From contig JACVTC010000160.1 in NCBI GenBank assembly GCA_016946835.1, forward strand, positions 200,001 to 262,000: a stretch of DNA of 62,000 nucleotides. Reading direction: 5' to 3'. Source of the DNA: Neocallimastix lanati (nom. inval.) (lineage: Eukaryota; Neocallimastigomycota; Neocallimastigomycetes; Neocallimastigales; Neocallimastigaceae). The notes under the pieces were generated by a model. That model saw nothing but the letters and a program-made list of their open reading frames with translations. It ran no database searches and had not been told where the DNA came from. Below, piece after piece: positions 13,078-27,150 of the stretch; the stretch's first letter is position 1, and every line of letters starts with the position of its first letter. The position numbers and the translations under genes were made by a program.

Positions 13078-15389
13078 ATTAATATTTATAATTGAAAAAA
13101 CATACAAATAAATAAATAAATAATAATTAATAATAATTAATACTATTTAATTTATAATAATAATAATTTGTTTAATTTCATACCTCCTCTTCTTTCTTTC
13201 TTTTCATTTCTTCTCTTTTAATTCTTAATTCTTCTTCTCTACGAAGTCTTTCCAATTCTGCTTTTCTTTCTCTTTCAAATTTTTCAATTTCTTTCATTTG
13301 AATACGACTTGATCTTTTACGATGTATAATAGCTTCTTGAAGTCTTCTCTTTTTTTCTTTTGACTATTTTTAAATATTATTAGTTCATTATTTCTAAATT
13401 CTATATCATATATATAATTTATTAAATAGTTACTTTCAAATCATTAAGGACTTTTGGTAGAATATACGTAATTACAAAATCATAAAATTCTTTTTCAACT
13501 TGATATTTTGTATTTTCAAATTGTTTTATGAAATTAGTCCAATCCTCAGATGTAAGACAAACCTTTTAAATATATATAATAAAATTTTAATATATTAATA
13601 TATTGAAAAAAAAAAAAAAAAAAAATTTATTTTTAATTTTCTTTAAATCATTTTAAATTTAATAAAACATTAAAAAAAATTATATTAAAAAAAAATTAAA
13701 TTAAATTTATATTAAAATTTTATCCTTTACCAATTGCCATTTGTCATTATTTGTTGAACTAGTTGAATTTATTGTATCACGTCTATGTCTACGTTTACCT
13801 TTTCTTGCTTTTGGTTTTACCGTTATTTCTGGTAATTCTTTATATAATCTATTGTCTATTATTTATATAAATATCATTTTATTTTATTACTTTCAATAAT
13901 TAAAAATATTATATTATTATGATTTAACGAATTAAAAAAAAAATTACCATCAAAAAGCCAATATGTATTTCCCTTTTGATCATATCCTATAGGATCAACT
14001 CTCTAAATCAATTTAAAACAAATTAATGTTATATATATATATATATAATTTAATTGAATCATTTAAATATTTAAAAAAAAAACAAAAGTTTTACCCATGT
14101 TTGTTGATCTTCTTCAGTAATTCTTAAACGAAATGCTTCTGAATTTTCAAATTGCCATTCACATAAATTATGCAATATCAGAATCTATAATTTTATAATA
14201 TATATATATTATAAATGAGATAAAAATATTTTAATGAAATAATAATAATAATAATAATAAATAAAAAAATTTTGTATATTATTTTAATAAAATTTACCTT
14301 TTCTCTAATAGGTAAATCAAAAAAATCTAATTCCTCTGTTATCGCACATTCTAAATTACGTTTTTTATATTCATTAATTATAAGTTGTTGATAATTATCA
14401 AGTCTTTTGAATGATAATAAATAAACATTGATAATAATATTTTTCCATCAATGAAAATGAATTGGCATTATAATTTGATATTGATAATATTTTTCCAATA
14501 ATGAGATTGAATTGGTATCAATTAAATTTTTCCATTAATGAAAATGAATTGGCATTGATAATATTTTTCCATTAATATTTCAATTTTATAATACGATATA
14601 TATAAATAATTACACATTAATACATTGATATTTTTCTTTTTTCTTTTTTTTATTTTTTAAAAAAATATTATTAAAATTAAATGTTTGAATTTACAATATA
14701 TTGTTTAATCCTGTTAATGACTTTAATAATTTCATTTGTAACTTTATAATATTGGCATTTGATTTTCCTGTGATTAAATCTGTTTCAAATTCCTATTTTC
14801 AAATATATAAATGTAATTAATTTAATTTTTTAAAATTTTACATAATTGTTTTAAATATTAAATTACATCTGTATCGAAAGTTTCTAATCCAACTGCATTA
14901 TAAAAAAGATTTAAAAATTGACAAACCGATGCAAACTCCCATTGACTTCGAACCTCTTGTAACGTTACTAATAATATAATAAATTTACATATATAAAAAA
15001 AAAAAAAAAAAAAAGCATATATTAATGAAAAAGTTATTTTTATAATTACTGGTAAACACAATTTATAATGTTAATTTGAAAATATTAAAAAATTAATAAT
15101 GAATATATATATATTATATTAAAAACAAAAATTAATTTTATTTCTATCTAATATTTTTCTTTATTTATAAAATGTTTCTTTTTTAAAAAATTTTTGACTT
15201 TAATATTTGTTATTTCACTCTTTCTTTTTTTTTTTTTTTTAATTTTATTATTATTTTAAAAAAAAAAAAAAAAAAAATAAAAAATAATATATATTATTAT
15301 ACAATAAGTATATATAATTTAAATTTCAAGAAATTTCTTGAAATCTTTTATGTTTTGTACTTACTTTCGAGATCTTCAGGAACCTCCAT
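10163..15389 (-). CDS. CECR2-like chromatin protein: DDT-type region, PHD finger, AT-hook
   Basis: Eleven exons join in frame to 1184 residues: 15389-15365, 14967-14867, 14792-14695, 14403-14298, 14184-14095, 14002-13948, 13855-13731, 13562-13434, 13363-13184, 13010-11900, 11697-10163. The N terminus (SQWEFASVCQFLNLFY) and later blocks (DLPIREKILILHNLCEW; VDPIGYDQKGNTYWLFD; KWQLVCLTSEDW) follow the order of the DDT and following motifs in animal CECR2, an ISWI-complex subunit. After a long Glu/Arg/Lys coiled coil comes a C4HC3 PHD finger with Cys362, Cys364, Cys381, Cys384, His389, Cys392, Cys422 and Cys425, then an AT-hook (KKKRGRPKL, 440-448), more coiled coil and an Asn-rich tail. A nuclear chromatin-remodelling role is inferred. 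Known CECR2 carries a bromodomain; here I see a PHD finger instead. The last exon is supported by frame and a good acceptor, but the join at 11900/11697 is the least certain. Confidence 0.82.
14426..14590. repeat. Degenerate minisatellite inside intron 3 of the DDT/PHD gene
   Basis: Four imperfect units of roughly 40-55 bp built around ATAATATTTTTCCATTAATG and AAAATGAATTGGCATT. They lie in the 291-bp intron between exons 3 and 4, which is longer than most introns of this gene, so the repeat expansion explains the extra length. Confidence 0.8.
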
Positions 15390-16507
15390 TGTTATATGAT
15401 AATAATCAAATCTTGAAGAATAAATTATCTTTGGAGAATTGGCACTACTACTATTTTCAAATTCTTAATCTTTATATATCATATTAAAGTTTTTAAAAAT
15501 TAGTAATTATAATTTATATTTTAAATTAGAAATATTAAAATTATATATAATATATATATTAGGTTTATTTTCATTTCAAAGAAAATCAAAAAGTAAAAAA
15601 TAAAAAAATAAAAAAAAATAAAAAATTAAAAAAAAAAACAATAATATTAAGAGATTAATTTTTAAAGATATAATTTTTACTTTAATATTTTGATTCAAAT
15701 ATTATTTTTACATTATTATTTATAAATAATTTATTTATATTATATAAAACTTTTAGAATATTATTTCTCCTTAATTGATCCTTTCATTTCAAATACATAA
15801 TTATTATAATTATTTTTTATATTTTTTTTATTTACTTATTAATATACTTGATAAATTTATATATAATTATATAAAACTTTTAAATTAATGCTCAATATTT
15901 AGTTTACCTATCTTCACAAATATTCAAATATAAAATTATTAATGTTTCTTTAATAATTAGCTATATATATAAAGTTAATCTATTTTTTTCTTTATTTTTT
16001 TGCTATTATTAAATATTTTTTTTTATTAAATATTTTTTATTTTTTTATTTTTTTTTTTTTTTTTATTATTATTTTTTATTAAATTAAAACTTTTTTCTAT
16101 TATTAAAAAATAATTTTTTTTTAATAAAAAACAATAATATATTTATCATAATTATTTATAAACATAAAAATATTAATGAGTATATATTGTAATGTACTTA
16201 TAATTATTATTAATCAATTTAAATTAATTAAGCTGGACATATATTATCTAAAGTATTGTAATATATATACTTTTAATTAAATATATCTTAAAACTGAATA
16301 TTTAATTTCCAAACCCTTTAATAACAAAAATCACTTTTTTATTCTATTTATATTATTCCATTCAATAAAGTATTATAATTAAAAAAATTTTTTAAATTTT
16401 TTTCCTTAGTATCATAAATTGATATATAATTTATTTATTTATTTAGTTATTTAGTTATTTAGTTATGCTGTTGTTTATTAACTTATAAAAAAAAAATTTT
16501 TTTTAAA

Positions 16508-16610
16508 TCCAGTGTGTACGGCCCTATGCCCCCCTCAAGACATGGGAATATTAAGGTAGTCACAACACTTTGGTGGATAAGACTGTCAACTAGGGACTAT
16601 ATCTTATAAA
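16508..16610 (-). mobile_element. Possible non-LTR retroelement 3' tail
   Basis: A complex, less AT-rich island. Read on the minus strand it ends in GTACACACTGGATTT followed by A-rich and (TAAAT)-like sequence. It shares GTGTGTAC, CCCT and GGGAATANTAAGGT, in the same order, with the island at 33741-33900. Two dispersed copies with a conserved terminus and a simple tail suggest the 3' end of a LINE or SINE family. No coding domain is visible in this copy. Confidence 0.45.
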
Positions 16611-18095
16611 AATAATAAAGCAAAATCATATATATATACACTAATGAAATAATAACATAATTTTAATTATTTTTTATGCTTTTGTTTTTAATACATGAAT
16701 TTATATAAATGTTATTAATTAAATTTTAAAAATGAACATAATAAATAAAATTATTATTTCATATTTATTATTTATTTTTAAATTATCGAATATCTATATT
16801 GATTGTATTAAATAACAATAAATGTCTTTAAATAAAGTCCTTTGTATTAATCTATTTTTAATCGAATTTCTTAAAATTTTTTTATTTAAAATTAATGAAA
16901 AAGTGGTTATTAAATTTTTAAATTAGGAAACTTCTTTTCCTTTAAAAACAATTTTCTGGAAAGATAGTTTCTTATAATATAAAAGATATTTATAAATCTT
17001 AAAATATATTTATAATGAATAAATGTTATAACAAATACAAAATTAAGTATTACTTAGATATAAAGATTATGAAATAATGCATTATATAAAACACACTTTT
17101 GTAACAACAATAATTACTTTATATAGTGAGTTATTTCATCATATATATAATGTTTTATTAAAAAAATTGTTTTTTCTTTAATTATTATTATATTATAACA
17201 TTGATTTATTGTGGAAAAAAATTAATAAAATTATTATGGTTGAATTTTAGTTAATATCTTTTTTTATCTCATTATTTTCATAATTGAATAGTATATTAAA
17301 TATATAATATATGAAAAAATTTACAAAAAGCTATTATGATAAATAAATAATTATAAATATATAAATGAATATAAATATACAATAAATAAATATGAATAAA
17401 TAAATTAATAAATAAGTAATTAACTAGATAATTAAATATATATTCAAGAGAAAATGACTAAATACATAAATATATGAATCTAAAACATATTTATATATTA
17501 ATTTACTCCATGTTTTTTTTTTTTTTTTTAAGAGTTTATTTTATATTAAAACTTTTTAAAAAAATTATTAAAAAAACAAAATGCTTTTAATATAATTTCT
17601 AATTTATTAAATATAAATTGTATATATTATATAAATACTTAAAAAAAAAAAAAAAAAAACTTTTTTAATGTATTTATATATTTATAAATTTTATTTATTA
17701 TAGTTTATATATTACAGTGGAATATTTTTTATGCTTTTTTTTTTTAATATAATCATTAACTATTGAATGAGTTAGAGTGTGTAATACTAAAAAATAAATA
17801 TGCTATAGATGTTATTTATGCAGTAAAAATTTAATCTAAATTTTTATATCTCATTCATGTTAAAATATTATAATTATATATATGAAAAATACTAAAAAAG
17901 CATTTTTGTAATTTTTTGTAATTACATTCTAAAAAATTAACCATTTTTATAAATATATATATATATAATATTATTTTTTCTTTTTAAAATTTTTTGAATT
18001 TTTTTTCTGTAAAATTAAAAAATAATAAAATTTATATTAATTATTAATACAAATATATTACTAGAATGTAATGATTAATATATTAAAATTATTTT

Positions 18096-18153
18096 TATTT
18101 TGGATAGAAATTCTACATTTATATATTTTGGATAGAAATTCTACATTTATATT
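18096..18153. repeat. 28-bp tandem duplication
   Basis: The sequence TTTTGGATAGAAATTCTACA and its continuation TTTATA occurs twice in direct tandem, offset by 28 bp and with no mismatches in the core. The unit contains the inverted pair TAGAA/TTCTA. Confidence 0.9.
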
Positions 18154-18274
18154 AATCATATATTAGAGTATAATTTATGAATATAAATCAATTTATATAC
18201 ATTAATAGTAATAAAACAAAAAAAAGATTAATAGATAAAAATATTAAATGAATATCAAATATTTTTGAACAATA

Positions 18275-18398
<124 letters not shown>

Positions 18399-19337
18399 AA
18401 TAAACAAAATAAAAAAAAAATTAAAAGAAAATAAAGTATAATGTATATGATTATTTATTAATACTATTTAAAAGGAAGAAAACTCTTTATTTTTAATTTA
18501 GTTCTTTTTTTTTTTTTTTTTAAAAAAATAAGAGATTATAATTTAATAAATTAAAAAAATTAAAAGAAAAAATATAATATACCAATTATTTTAAAAATAT
18601 CAAAATATTTCTATTTAAAAAAAGAATAGTATTATAATTAATAGTCAAATATATCAGTTTAAGTAATTACTTAAAACATATTTTAATAATTTTATATTTT
18701 TACTTTTAAAAATAATTTTATAATAATGTAAATATTGGAGAGTGTTCAATAGTTTATGATATAATTTAAATAATAATAATAAAATTAAAAATAAATATAT
18801 ATATCTTTGGAAAATATTATTTTTTATTATTTATTAAGGTCTATTTGATATATATAAGAAATTAAAGTGAGAAAGAGAAAAAAGAAAAAAACTATTTTTA
18901 TATTTCATTAATTTTATATATATTGTTGGTGATATTATTATTATTTTTCTTTATAATATTTATTTAGCAATTGAAAGTAGAATAATATCCTAAAGTATTT
19001 TGGAATGCTACATTATATATATTATTATTAGAATAAGAACAATTATTGTTGTATTAAATAATAAATGACATATATGTATTATAAATTGAAGTTATTAAAA
19101 AGTTAATTTTAATATAATTTAAACGTATAAAATATTAAATTTTTTAATAATTTAATGAGAGTCCTTATAACAATAATTTATATATATATTTATATATTAG
19201 ATTTTAATAATAAAAAATAATTATAATTATTTCAATAACATAAACTAATATTCTTTATATCTTTTATTATTATTATTACTTTTATTATTATTTTTAATTT
19301 TTGGTATTAATATAAATTTTATAAAGAAATATAAAAG

Positions 19338-20294
19338 ATGGATAGACTTATAGTAGTTTCAAACCGTCTTCCAGTAACTATTTCAAGGTCTTCTGAGGGA
19401 GTTTATAAATTCAAAATGAGTTCTGGAGGTTTAGTATCAGCATTATCAGGAATGAAAAGAGATATGAAATTTATATGGATTGGATGGCCAGGTAATATTA
19501 TATATTTTTTTCTTCATAAAACTTTATAATACTATATATAATCAATTACTTAAATAAATTTAAATATAAATTTAAATATAAATATACTATAATAATTCGA
19601 TAAAGGAATGGAAATCCCTGAAGAAGAACAGGAAATTGTAAGACAAGAACTTTTTGAAACATATTCATGTTATCCAGTATTTTTAAGTGATGAAATAGCA
19701 GATGCTCATTATAATGGATTTTCTAATGGGTTAGTAATATATAAATCAAGAAAAAAAAAATATTTTTATCAACTGTGTCTTCAATTATTATAAGAAACAT
19801 AAAAAAAAAATTGAAATAAAATAAAATAAATAGTTGAAATATAAATATAAGTACAGATTGAATAAAATATAATAACAATAAATAAATAAATAAAAATAAA
19901 AAATTAATAAATTTAAAAGTAATTACCAAATCACTAATTATAATTTGATTTCAATTATATCTTCTTTCCACTATTTTTTTTTTTATTTTTGTTTATATAT
20001 TAGTATTTTATGGCCATTATTTCATTATTATCCAGGTGAAATAAATTTCGATGAAACACAGTTTGAAGCATATATAAGAGCTAATAAAGCATTTTTAGAT
20101 ACCGTTAACGATATTATTCATGAAGGAGATATGGTATGGGTTCATGATTATCATTTAATGCTTTTGCCTCAAATGCTTCGAGAATCTCATCCAGAATCAT
20201 TTGATTTAAAAATAGGATTCTTTCTTCATATACCATTCCCATCTTCGGAAATGTATTTGTAAGTATTTTTTTTTTTTTTATATTATATTTTACA

Positions 20295-20359
<65 letters not shown>

Positions 20360-20846
20360 CATCATCAATAAAATAATTATTTAGATAATGAATAAAGTAG
20401 ATATATTTTTATTAATATTTATATTTTTTTTATAGAGTATTACCAGTAAGAAAAGAAATATTATTAGGTGTATTAAATTGTGATCTTATTGGTTTTCATA
20501 CATTTGATTATGCTAGACATTTTATAACAGCGTGTCAAAGAGTTCTTAATGTTCCGACAAGACCAAATGCAGTTGAATATAAAGGTAGAATAGTTGCAGT
20601 TGATGCTTTCCCTATTGGAATTGATCCAGAAAATTTCTTAAATGTAAGCATTTTATAATATATTTTTAATTATTTTGTTATTTTGTTATTTTGTTATTTA
20701 TATATATATATATATACTTTGTTTTATATTTTAAAATTTAAATTTTATATTAATTTACTTTATTTTATTATTATTTTTTTGATATTACACAATATTTAAT
20801 CCTTTTTAATATATTTCAATATTGTTTATTTACTTATTTAATATTG

Positions 20847-20907
<61 letters not shown>

Positions 20908-21090
20908 GGAATTAAAAAAGGATAGTGTTCAAAAGAGAATTGAATATTTAAAAAAAAAATTTCAAGGTGCAAAAATCCTTGTTGGTGTTGACCGTTTAGA
21001 TTATATTAAAGGTGTACCACAAAAATTATTAGCATTTGAAAATTTTTTAACTCAACATCCTGAATGGATAGGAAAGGTATTTTATATATA

Positions 21091-21124
<34 letters not shown>

Positions 21125-22237
21125 TAAAATAACGATAGTTGCGATAGTAAATTAAATCAAAACTAAATATATTTAAATATATTAAATAAATAAATATATA
21201 TATATATATTTTTTTATATTTTTAATGTAAAATTTTATTAAATTTTTATATATAAGGTTATTTTGGTTCAAGTTGCAGTACCATCACGTGAAGATGTCAA
21301 AGAATATCAATATTTACAAAGTATTGTTAGTCAACTTGTAGGAAAAATCAATGGAGAATTTGGTAAAATATACAAAATTATATAATTCAAATTTATAAAA
21401 AAAAATAATTATATTAATTTATAAAATATATAATATATTATTATTATTATTATTATTATTACTAATTATTCATATTATATATATGAATTAATTAATTATT
21501 AGGTACCTTTGATTTTATGCCAATTCATTATTTACATAAATCTGTAACGTTTAGTGAATTAAATGCTTTATATGCTATTTCAGATGCATGCATTGTTACA
21601 TCCACAAGAGATGGAATGAATCTTGTTTCATTTGAATATATATCATGTCAAGAAGAAAAAAAAGGTGTTTTAATATTATCAGAATTTGCAGGTGCAGCAC
21701 AATCATTATTAGGATCTATCGTTATTAATCCATGGAATTCAGAAGATATTTCTAATGCTATATATAAGGCTTTAACTATGCCAGAAGACGTGAGAGAAAA
21801 AAATCATGAACAGCAATTTAAATATGTACAAAAATATACCGCTGCCCATTGGGGTAAATCTTTTATATCTGAATTAAAAAGTGTTAGCGAAGAATACAAT
21901 AATGAAAATTTTAAAATATTAACACCAGATATTTTATTAGAAAAATTAAATAAATCAACAAAAAAGAAGGTTAATGATAATAAGAATATATTATTATTAT
22001 TATTATTATTATTATTTTATAATGTTTTATTGATATATTTGTTTATTTATATTAATTTCATTTAATATTTTTTTTTTCCAAAATTTTTATTAAAATTATT
22101 AAATATTTATTATCATTATTTTATATTATTATAATATTTATAGTTAATTATGATTGATTATGATGGAACGTTAACTTCAACACATAAATTGGTAAATATT
22201 TATTAATATTTTATTAATATATTTATATATTATTCAA

Positions 22238-22275
<38 letters not shown>

Positions 22276-23101
22276 TTCTTTAATTAAAAAGCCTGAATTT
22301 GCAAAACCAAATAAAGCATTAGATAAATTACTTAGAGATTTACAAAATGTTGAAAATACATATATATATATATTAAGTGGACGTAGCCGTGTATATTTAG
22401 ATAGATGGTTTAATGATATAGGTTTAGGTTTAAGTGCTGAACATGGTTGCTTCTATAAACATAATAAAAAATGGATAAAAGATTATAATATTAAGGAAAA
22501 ATTGAAAAATAACAAAACACTTCAACATACATTATTTAGTGGTAACAAATCAACTCAAGGATGGTTAGCTTTAATTGATGAAGTTGAATCACCATGGAGA
22601 GATACTATTCGTCCATTACTTCAATATTATACTAAACGTACTCCAGGCTCATTTATAGAAGAAAAGGAAATTAATATGAGTTGGAATTATAGAAATGCTG
22701 ATCCTATATTTGGTTCATGGCAAGCTTCAGAACTTTTACATGATCTTGAAAACATTATATCCTATATGGCTGTTACTGTGGTCATAGGAAATAAAGTTGT
22801 TGAATTACGTCCTTCAATTATAGATAAATCTACAGCTGCTAGAGCAATATTAACTGATTTTAAGGCACAAGATGAATATGATTTTGTTATGTATATAGGT
22901 GATGGTAAAGAAGATGAAGTTGTATTTTCATATTTAAATGAAATTACTGATATTGATCAAGATAGTGTTATAACAGCTGTCGTTGGTAAAAAGCAATTTA
23001 ATGTTAAATATTATATTGAAAACGTGGAAAAAGTTAATGAATTATTAAAATCTATTATCGATAATTCATCAAATAAGATTAACTCTGAAAGTAATTTATA
23101 A
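19338..23101 (+). CDS. Bifunctional trehalose-6-phosphate synthase/phosphatase
   Basis: Nine exons give 779 residues: 19338-19491, 19606-19729, 20004-20258, 20436-20643, 20909-21076, 21257-21362, 21503-21969, 22144-22191, 22292-23101. Residues 1 to about 490 are a GT20 synthase that makes trehalose-6-phosphate from UDP-glucose and glucose-6-phosphate: SNRLP with Arg10, WIGWPG, DEIADAHYNGF, HDYHL and VDRLDYIKG with Arg276 and Lys281 are all present and close to yeast Tps1. Residues 495-779 are a HAD-type phosphatase: nucleophile motif DYDGT (499-503), SGR (539-541), AEHG near 560, and acidic motif GDGKED (713-718). Both active sites look intact, unlike many plant class II fusions. The product should be cytosolic and serve stress protection or storage. 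Intron 2 (19730-20003) carries one copy of the dispersed minisatellite core; introns 3 and 4 carry ATT/AAT runs. The exon 2/3 join, giving NGILW, is the least conserved point. Confidence 0.93.
19804..19876 (+). repeat. Single diverged minisatellite core in trehalose-gene intron 2
   Basis: Reads AAATAAAATAAAATAAATAG, TTGAAATATAAATATAAG and TACAGATTGAATAAAATATA. This is the same core-plus-pentamer structure as the arrays at 1-632 and 29.1-30.2 kb, with small substitutions. It lies in the longest intron of the gene (274 bp). Confidence 0.88.
20296..20362. repeat. ATT trinucleotide run in intron 3
   Basis: About 22 ATT copies within intron 3 of the trehalose gene. A similar AAT run of about 19 copies sits at 20848-20905 directly before the acceptor of intron 4. 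Confidence 0.95.
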
Positions 23102-23590
23102 TTTATTTAATTTTTTTTTTTTTTTTTAAAAAAAAAAAGAAAAAAAAAATTTATTTTATTTTAATATTTATTTAGTTATTTATATTTTTATTTTATTCGT
23201 TTATTTATTTATTTTTAAAAAAGTTCTTTTATAAAAACAAAAATAAAACAAAAGCACCCAAACTAAATAAAAATTTATAAAAATTATAATTTTATTATAA
23301 TAAAAGAAATTATGAAAAAATTAAAATATTTATAAAAATTTTAAGGAAAAAAAAATAATAATTAAATCTAATATATATACATATAACATTATAAAGATAT
23401 GTATATAATTTAATAAAAAAAAAAAAAAAAAAAGTAAAAATTAAAAATTAAAAATAATTTCTATCATAGAAAAGTATATAATATACTCATAGAATAATAG
23501 AATAACATCTTTAATATTATTAATTTCTTGAAATACTATTTAATAAAAATCGTTTCAATGTAACAGAAAAGTATCAGTTGTTAGTAAATA

Positions 23591-23639
<49 letters not shown>

Positions 23640-23666
23640 ATTCATAAAATTTAATTTATAAAATTC

Positions 23667-23715
<49 letters not shown>

Positions 23716-23800
23716 ATATAACAAAATAAAACAATATTATTCAATTAATTTGTGATTTTTTTTTTTTTTTTTTTATAAAAAATATTAAACATTTTGTTTG
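23102..23800. other. Short intergenic gap between convergent genes
   Basis: Contains the 3' flanks of the trehalose gene (+) and the beta-helix/7TM gene (-), an AAT run at 23591-23633 and a 42-base A run at 23668-23710. No gene seen. Confidence 0.7.
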
Positions 23801-24166
23801 TTATATTAAATTTTTATGTGAAAACTTTTTTATGTCACTAACAAATTTAATTTTACCATTGGAAATTTCAAATATTTTAGAACAGTATTTATATTCATTA
23901 ATACAGATATTAATTTGAAACTCAGTATCGATACAAACTTTATTAGTTATATAGCAATTACAATCATATTCTTTATGCTCGAAACAAAAATTAGGTGAAG
24001 GGTATTTAAAGAAAAACTTTGTATTATTTGATTGTTTTTTTATCACTGTATATATTATATTACGCATATATAAATAATAAAGAGATAGATAACAAATTAT
24101 GTTAAATATAGATACCATTAATAGTTTTGATTTTAAATTGTTTTGTAAGAAAAAATTGAAAATTAG

Positions 24167-24208
<42 letters not shown>

Positions 24209-24214
24209 TTTTAT

Positions 24215-24254
<40 letters not shown>

Positions 24255-27114
24255 TAAGAAATGTTAATTAATAATAATTGATATTAATAAGTAAATAGAT
24301 TGATGAATGATAATAGATAATATATATATATTTTTTATTTTTATTTTTATTTTTATTAACTATTTTACCTTTGCTATTGGTCCTGTAGTTATCCATATTG
24401 GTATTGAATAATTTATATATTGAATTATTTTAAATATACATTCATAATTCCATACTTTTTTAGATTTTGCTACTAACTGAATGAAAACGATAATTTCAAT
24501 AATATTTAATCCATTATCATATTGAATTAATGGACAGTTATATCTAAATTTTTTACTTTCATCTATAATATATTTTTCATCATCATTAATTTTATTATAT
24601 TTTTCATTAAAAGCTTGAATTATTATTATTACTATCATGAATATATTAATAAATAAATAATAAATATATAATTTTGAATATAATGCATTTATTGTCTTAA
24701 TATTTTTATATAATTTATTAATATTTTTAGTTCGAATAGTTATATTTAATTTTCTACTAGATATATTTCTAGTATTCTCTATTGATGAATCAATTAAAGA
24801 ACTTGAGCCACTACTAATTCTTTTTGTACCAATAATATCTTTATTTCCAGTTATAATTTTATCTCCAGTAATATTTTTACCTTTTGCAATCATTTGATCT
24901 TCATTGTTATTATTCATTATAACTATTTCATTAGAAACATCATCTTCTTCTGAAGAAGAATAATCATTGTAATTATTATTAGGATTTGGTAGAGGATTTG
25001 CTCCTAATGCTAAATTTAATTGCAAATGAATGGTTGACACAAAATATATAATTAAAAATCCATTATGATATGAAAAAAAATTTAGAGTACAATATATATA
25101 ATTTTTATAATCTCCAAACATTGAACTTAGAAATATAAGTAAAATACCAAAAGAATAAAATAAATGTTTATAGTAACCTGTATCATTAATTACTCTCTTG
25201 TCTCTATTAATACAAATAAATAGTATATTTATAATAATAAATACAATTAAAACTTCAAAAATTATATTTATATATTTTTCAATATTTCTTTTTATATTTT
25301 ATTATTATTATATCGTATATATATATATATATATATATATAAATATAAATATTAAAAAAATTCTTTAGTTAATTATTCATTTTATAAAAAAATTTATATA
25401 TATAAATTATATTTTAAAAAATATTTAAATTTTTACTCTAAGTTAATCATTGATTTTATTTCACAAAAGATTCCTTCATAACCGTCAAAACATTGACATA
25501 TGTTTGTTTCGATAGTATTTTCTGTGGTGTAATGATTTATAGGTATACATTCCCCTGATTTAAGATTACATTTATTGTTACAAATTGGATTTTCACAGTA
25601 AAGTATATCATTTTTTTGATATTGAATTTGATTTCTGTTACATGTATTAACCTTTACATCAATACTATCTATTTGAAATATAGCGTTATTGTAATGATTT
25701 TCACATTCAATATTTAAGGTATAATTAGATGGATGTGCAAACAATCGAAACTGTGAGAAATCACATATTCCTTTAAAAAATATTATATTTTACGGGATTA
25801 TTAAATATAAAATGATAAAAAAAAAAGGATTACATTTATAATGAAATTATTAATTATAAAATATACAAAGAAAAAATATAAAGTTGTATGAGATTATTAA
25901 ATATAAAATAAAAAAAAGGTTTTATTTATGAGATTATTCAATATAAAATAAAAAATAAATATATTATATTTTTCGATATTTATAAAATATATATATATAT
26001 ATTTTCAAAAAAAATAAAAAAATAAAATATATAAATAAAAAATTATATTTTAATAATTTATTAATATTATTTTCAAGTTATTAAATATTTTAAAATATAC
26101 TATAATTATTAATATATATTATTATAATATTTACCCATGAAAAATGTACATTTATTTTCACGTATTTCATATTTAGGTGTATCATTATTTTGAATATTTA
26201 TGCTTAGTGAGATTCCAGAGTATATATTGAATTTATCAAAAATAAATTTACCATATTCATCATAAAGTGAAAATTTTAACGGAATATAATCTCCACTTTT
26301 AATAATAGTATTGATATCGGTGTTACTTAATTTTATATAGGAAACTTCTGTTGTAAAATCATTACCATGAGTTTCTCCAATATTATTTACAAAATTACAT
26401 TTTGATATATCTAATGATTTCTTATTATATTCATTGGGCACGAAAATTGCACCTCCTGCAATATTTGCAATATTTTTATTAAAATTGACATCTTGTATTT
26501 CAGCTACATATAATTTATCATAATCAGAGTATAGAGCTCCTCCATAATCATATGCAATGTTACTTTGAAAAGTAACATTAGTCAATTTTATATTAGATTG
26601 AAAATTATTATTGATTAAAGTTTTATCTAAATATAATGCACCTCCATTTACAGCAGCATTTGAAATATATCGAGAAGATTCAATTGATAAATTTAAGTCA
26701 TTTAAATTTTTCATACATCTATATTTAAAAATATTTATATTTATTTTATTTAATAAAAATATTAAAAATGTTATTAATTATTATTATAATTTTTATTTTT
26801 TTATTAATAATATATATATTTAATTAAGTATTATTTTTTATTTCTATTTTTTATTTCTATTTTTTATTTCTATTTTTTATTTTTTTTCTTTACATTGCTC
26901 CTCCATTACTTTTACTTGTATTGTTTAAAAATACTGAATTAGATATTGAAAGATCAAGAGAATTTTCAAAATGAATTGCACCACATTGACTTTTATCTAA
27001 ATTTTCATTTTCATAAAAATTAACTCTACGCATTACAACTTTTGACTATAAAAATATATTTATATAAATTTATTATTATGATTATTATATTTTTATATAA
27101 ATGAAATATTATAA

Positions 27115-27150
<36 letters not shown>

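Noticed and set aside
18096-18153. Transposon target-site duplication
   Set aside because: The two 28-bp copies are directly adjacent with nothing between them, so simple tandem duplication is sufficient.
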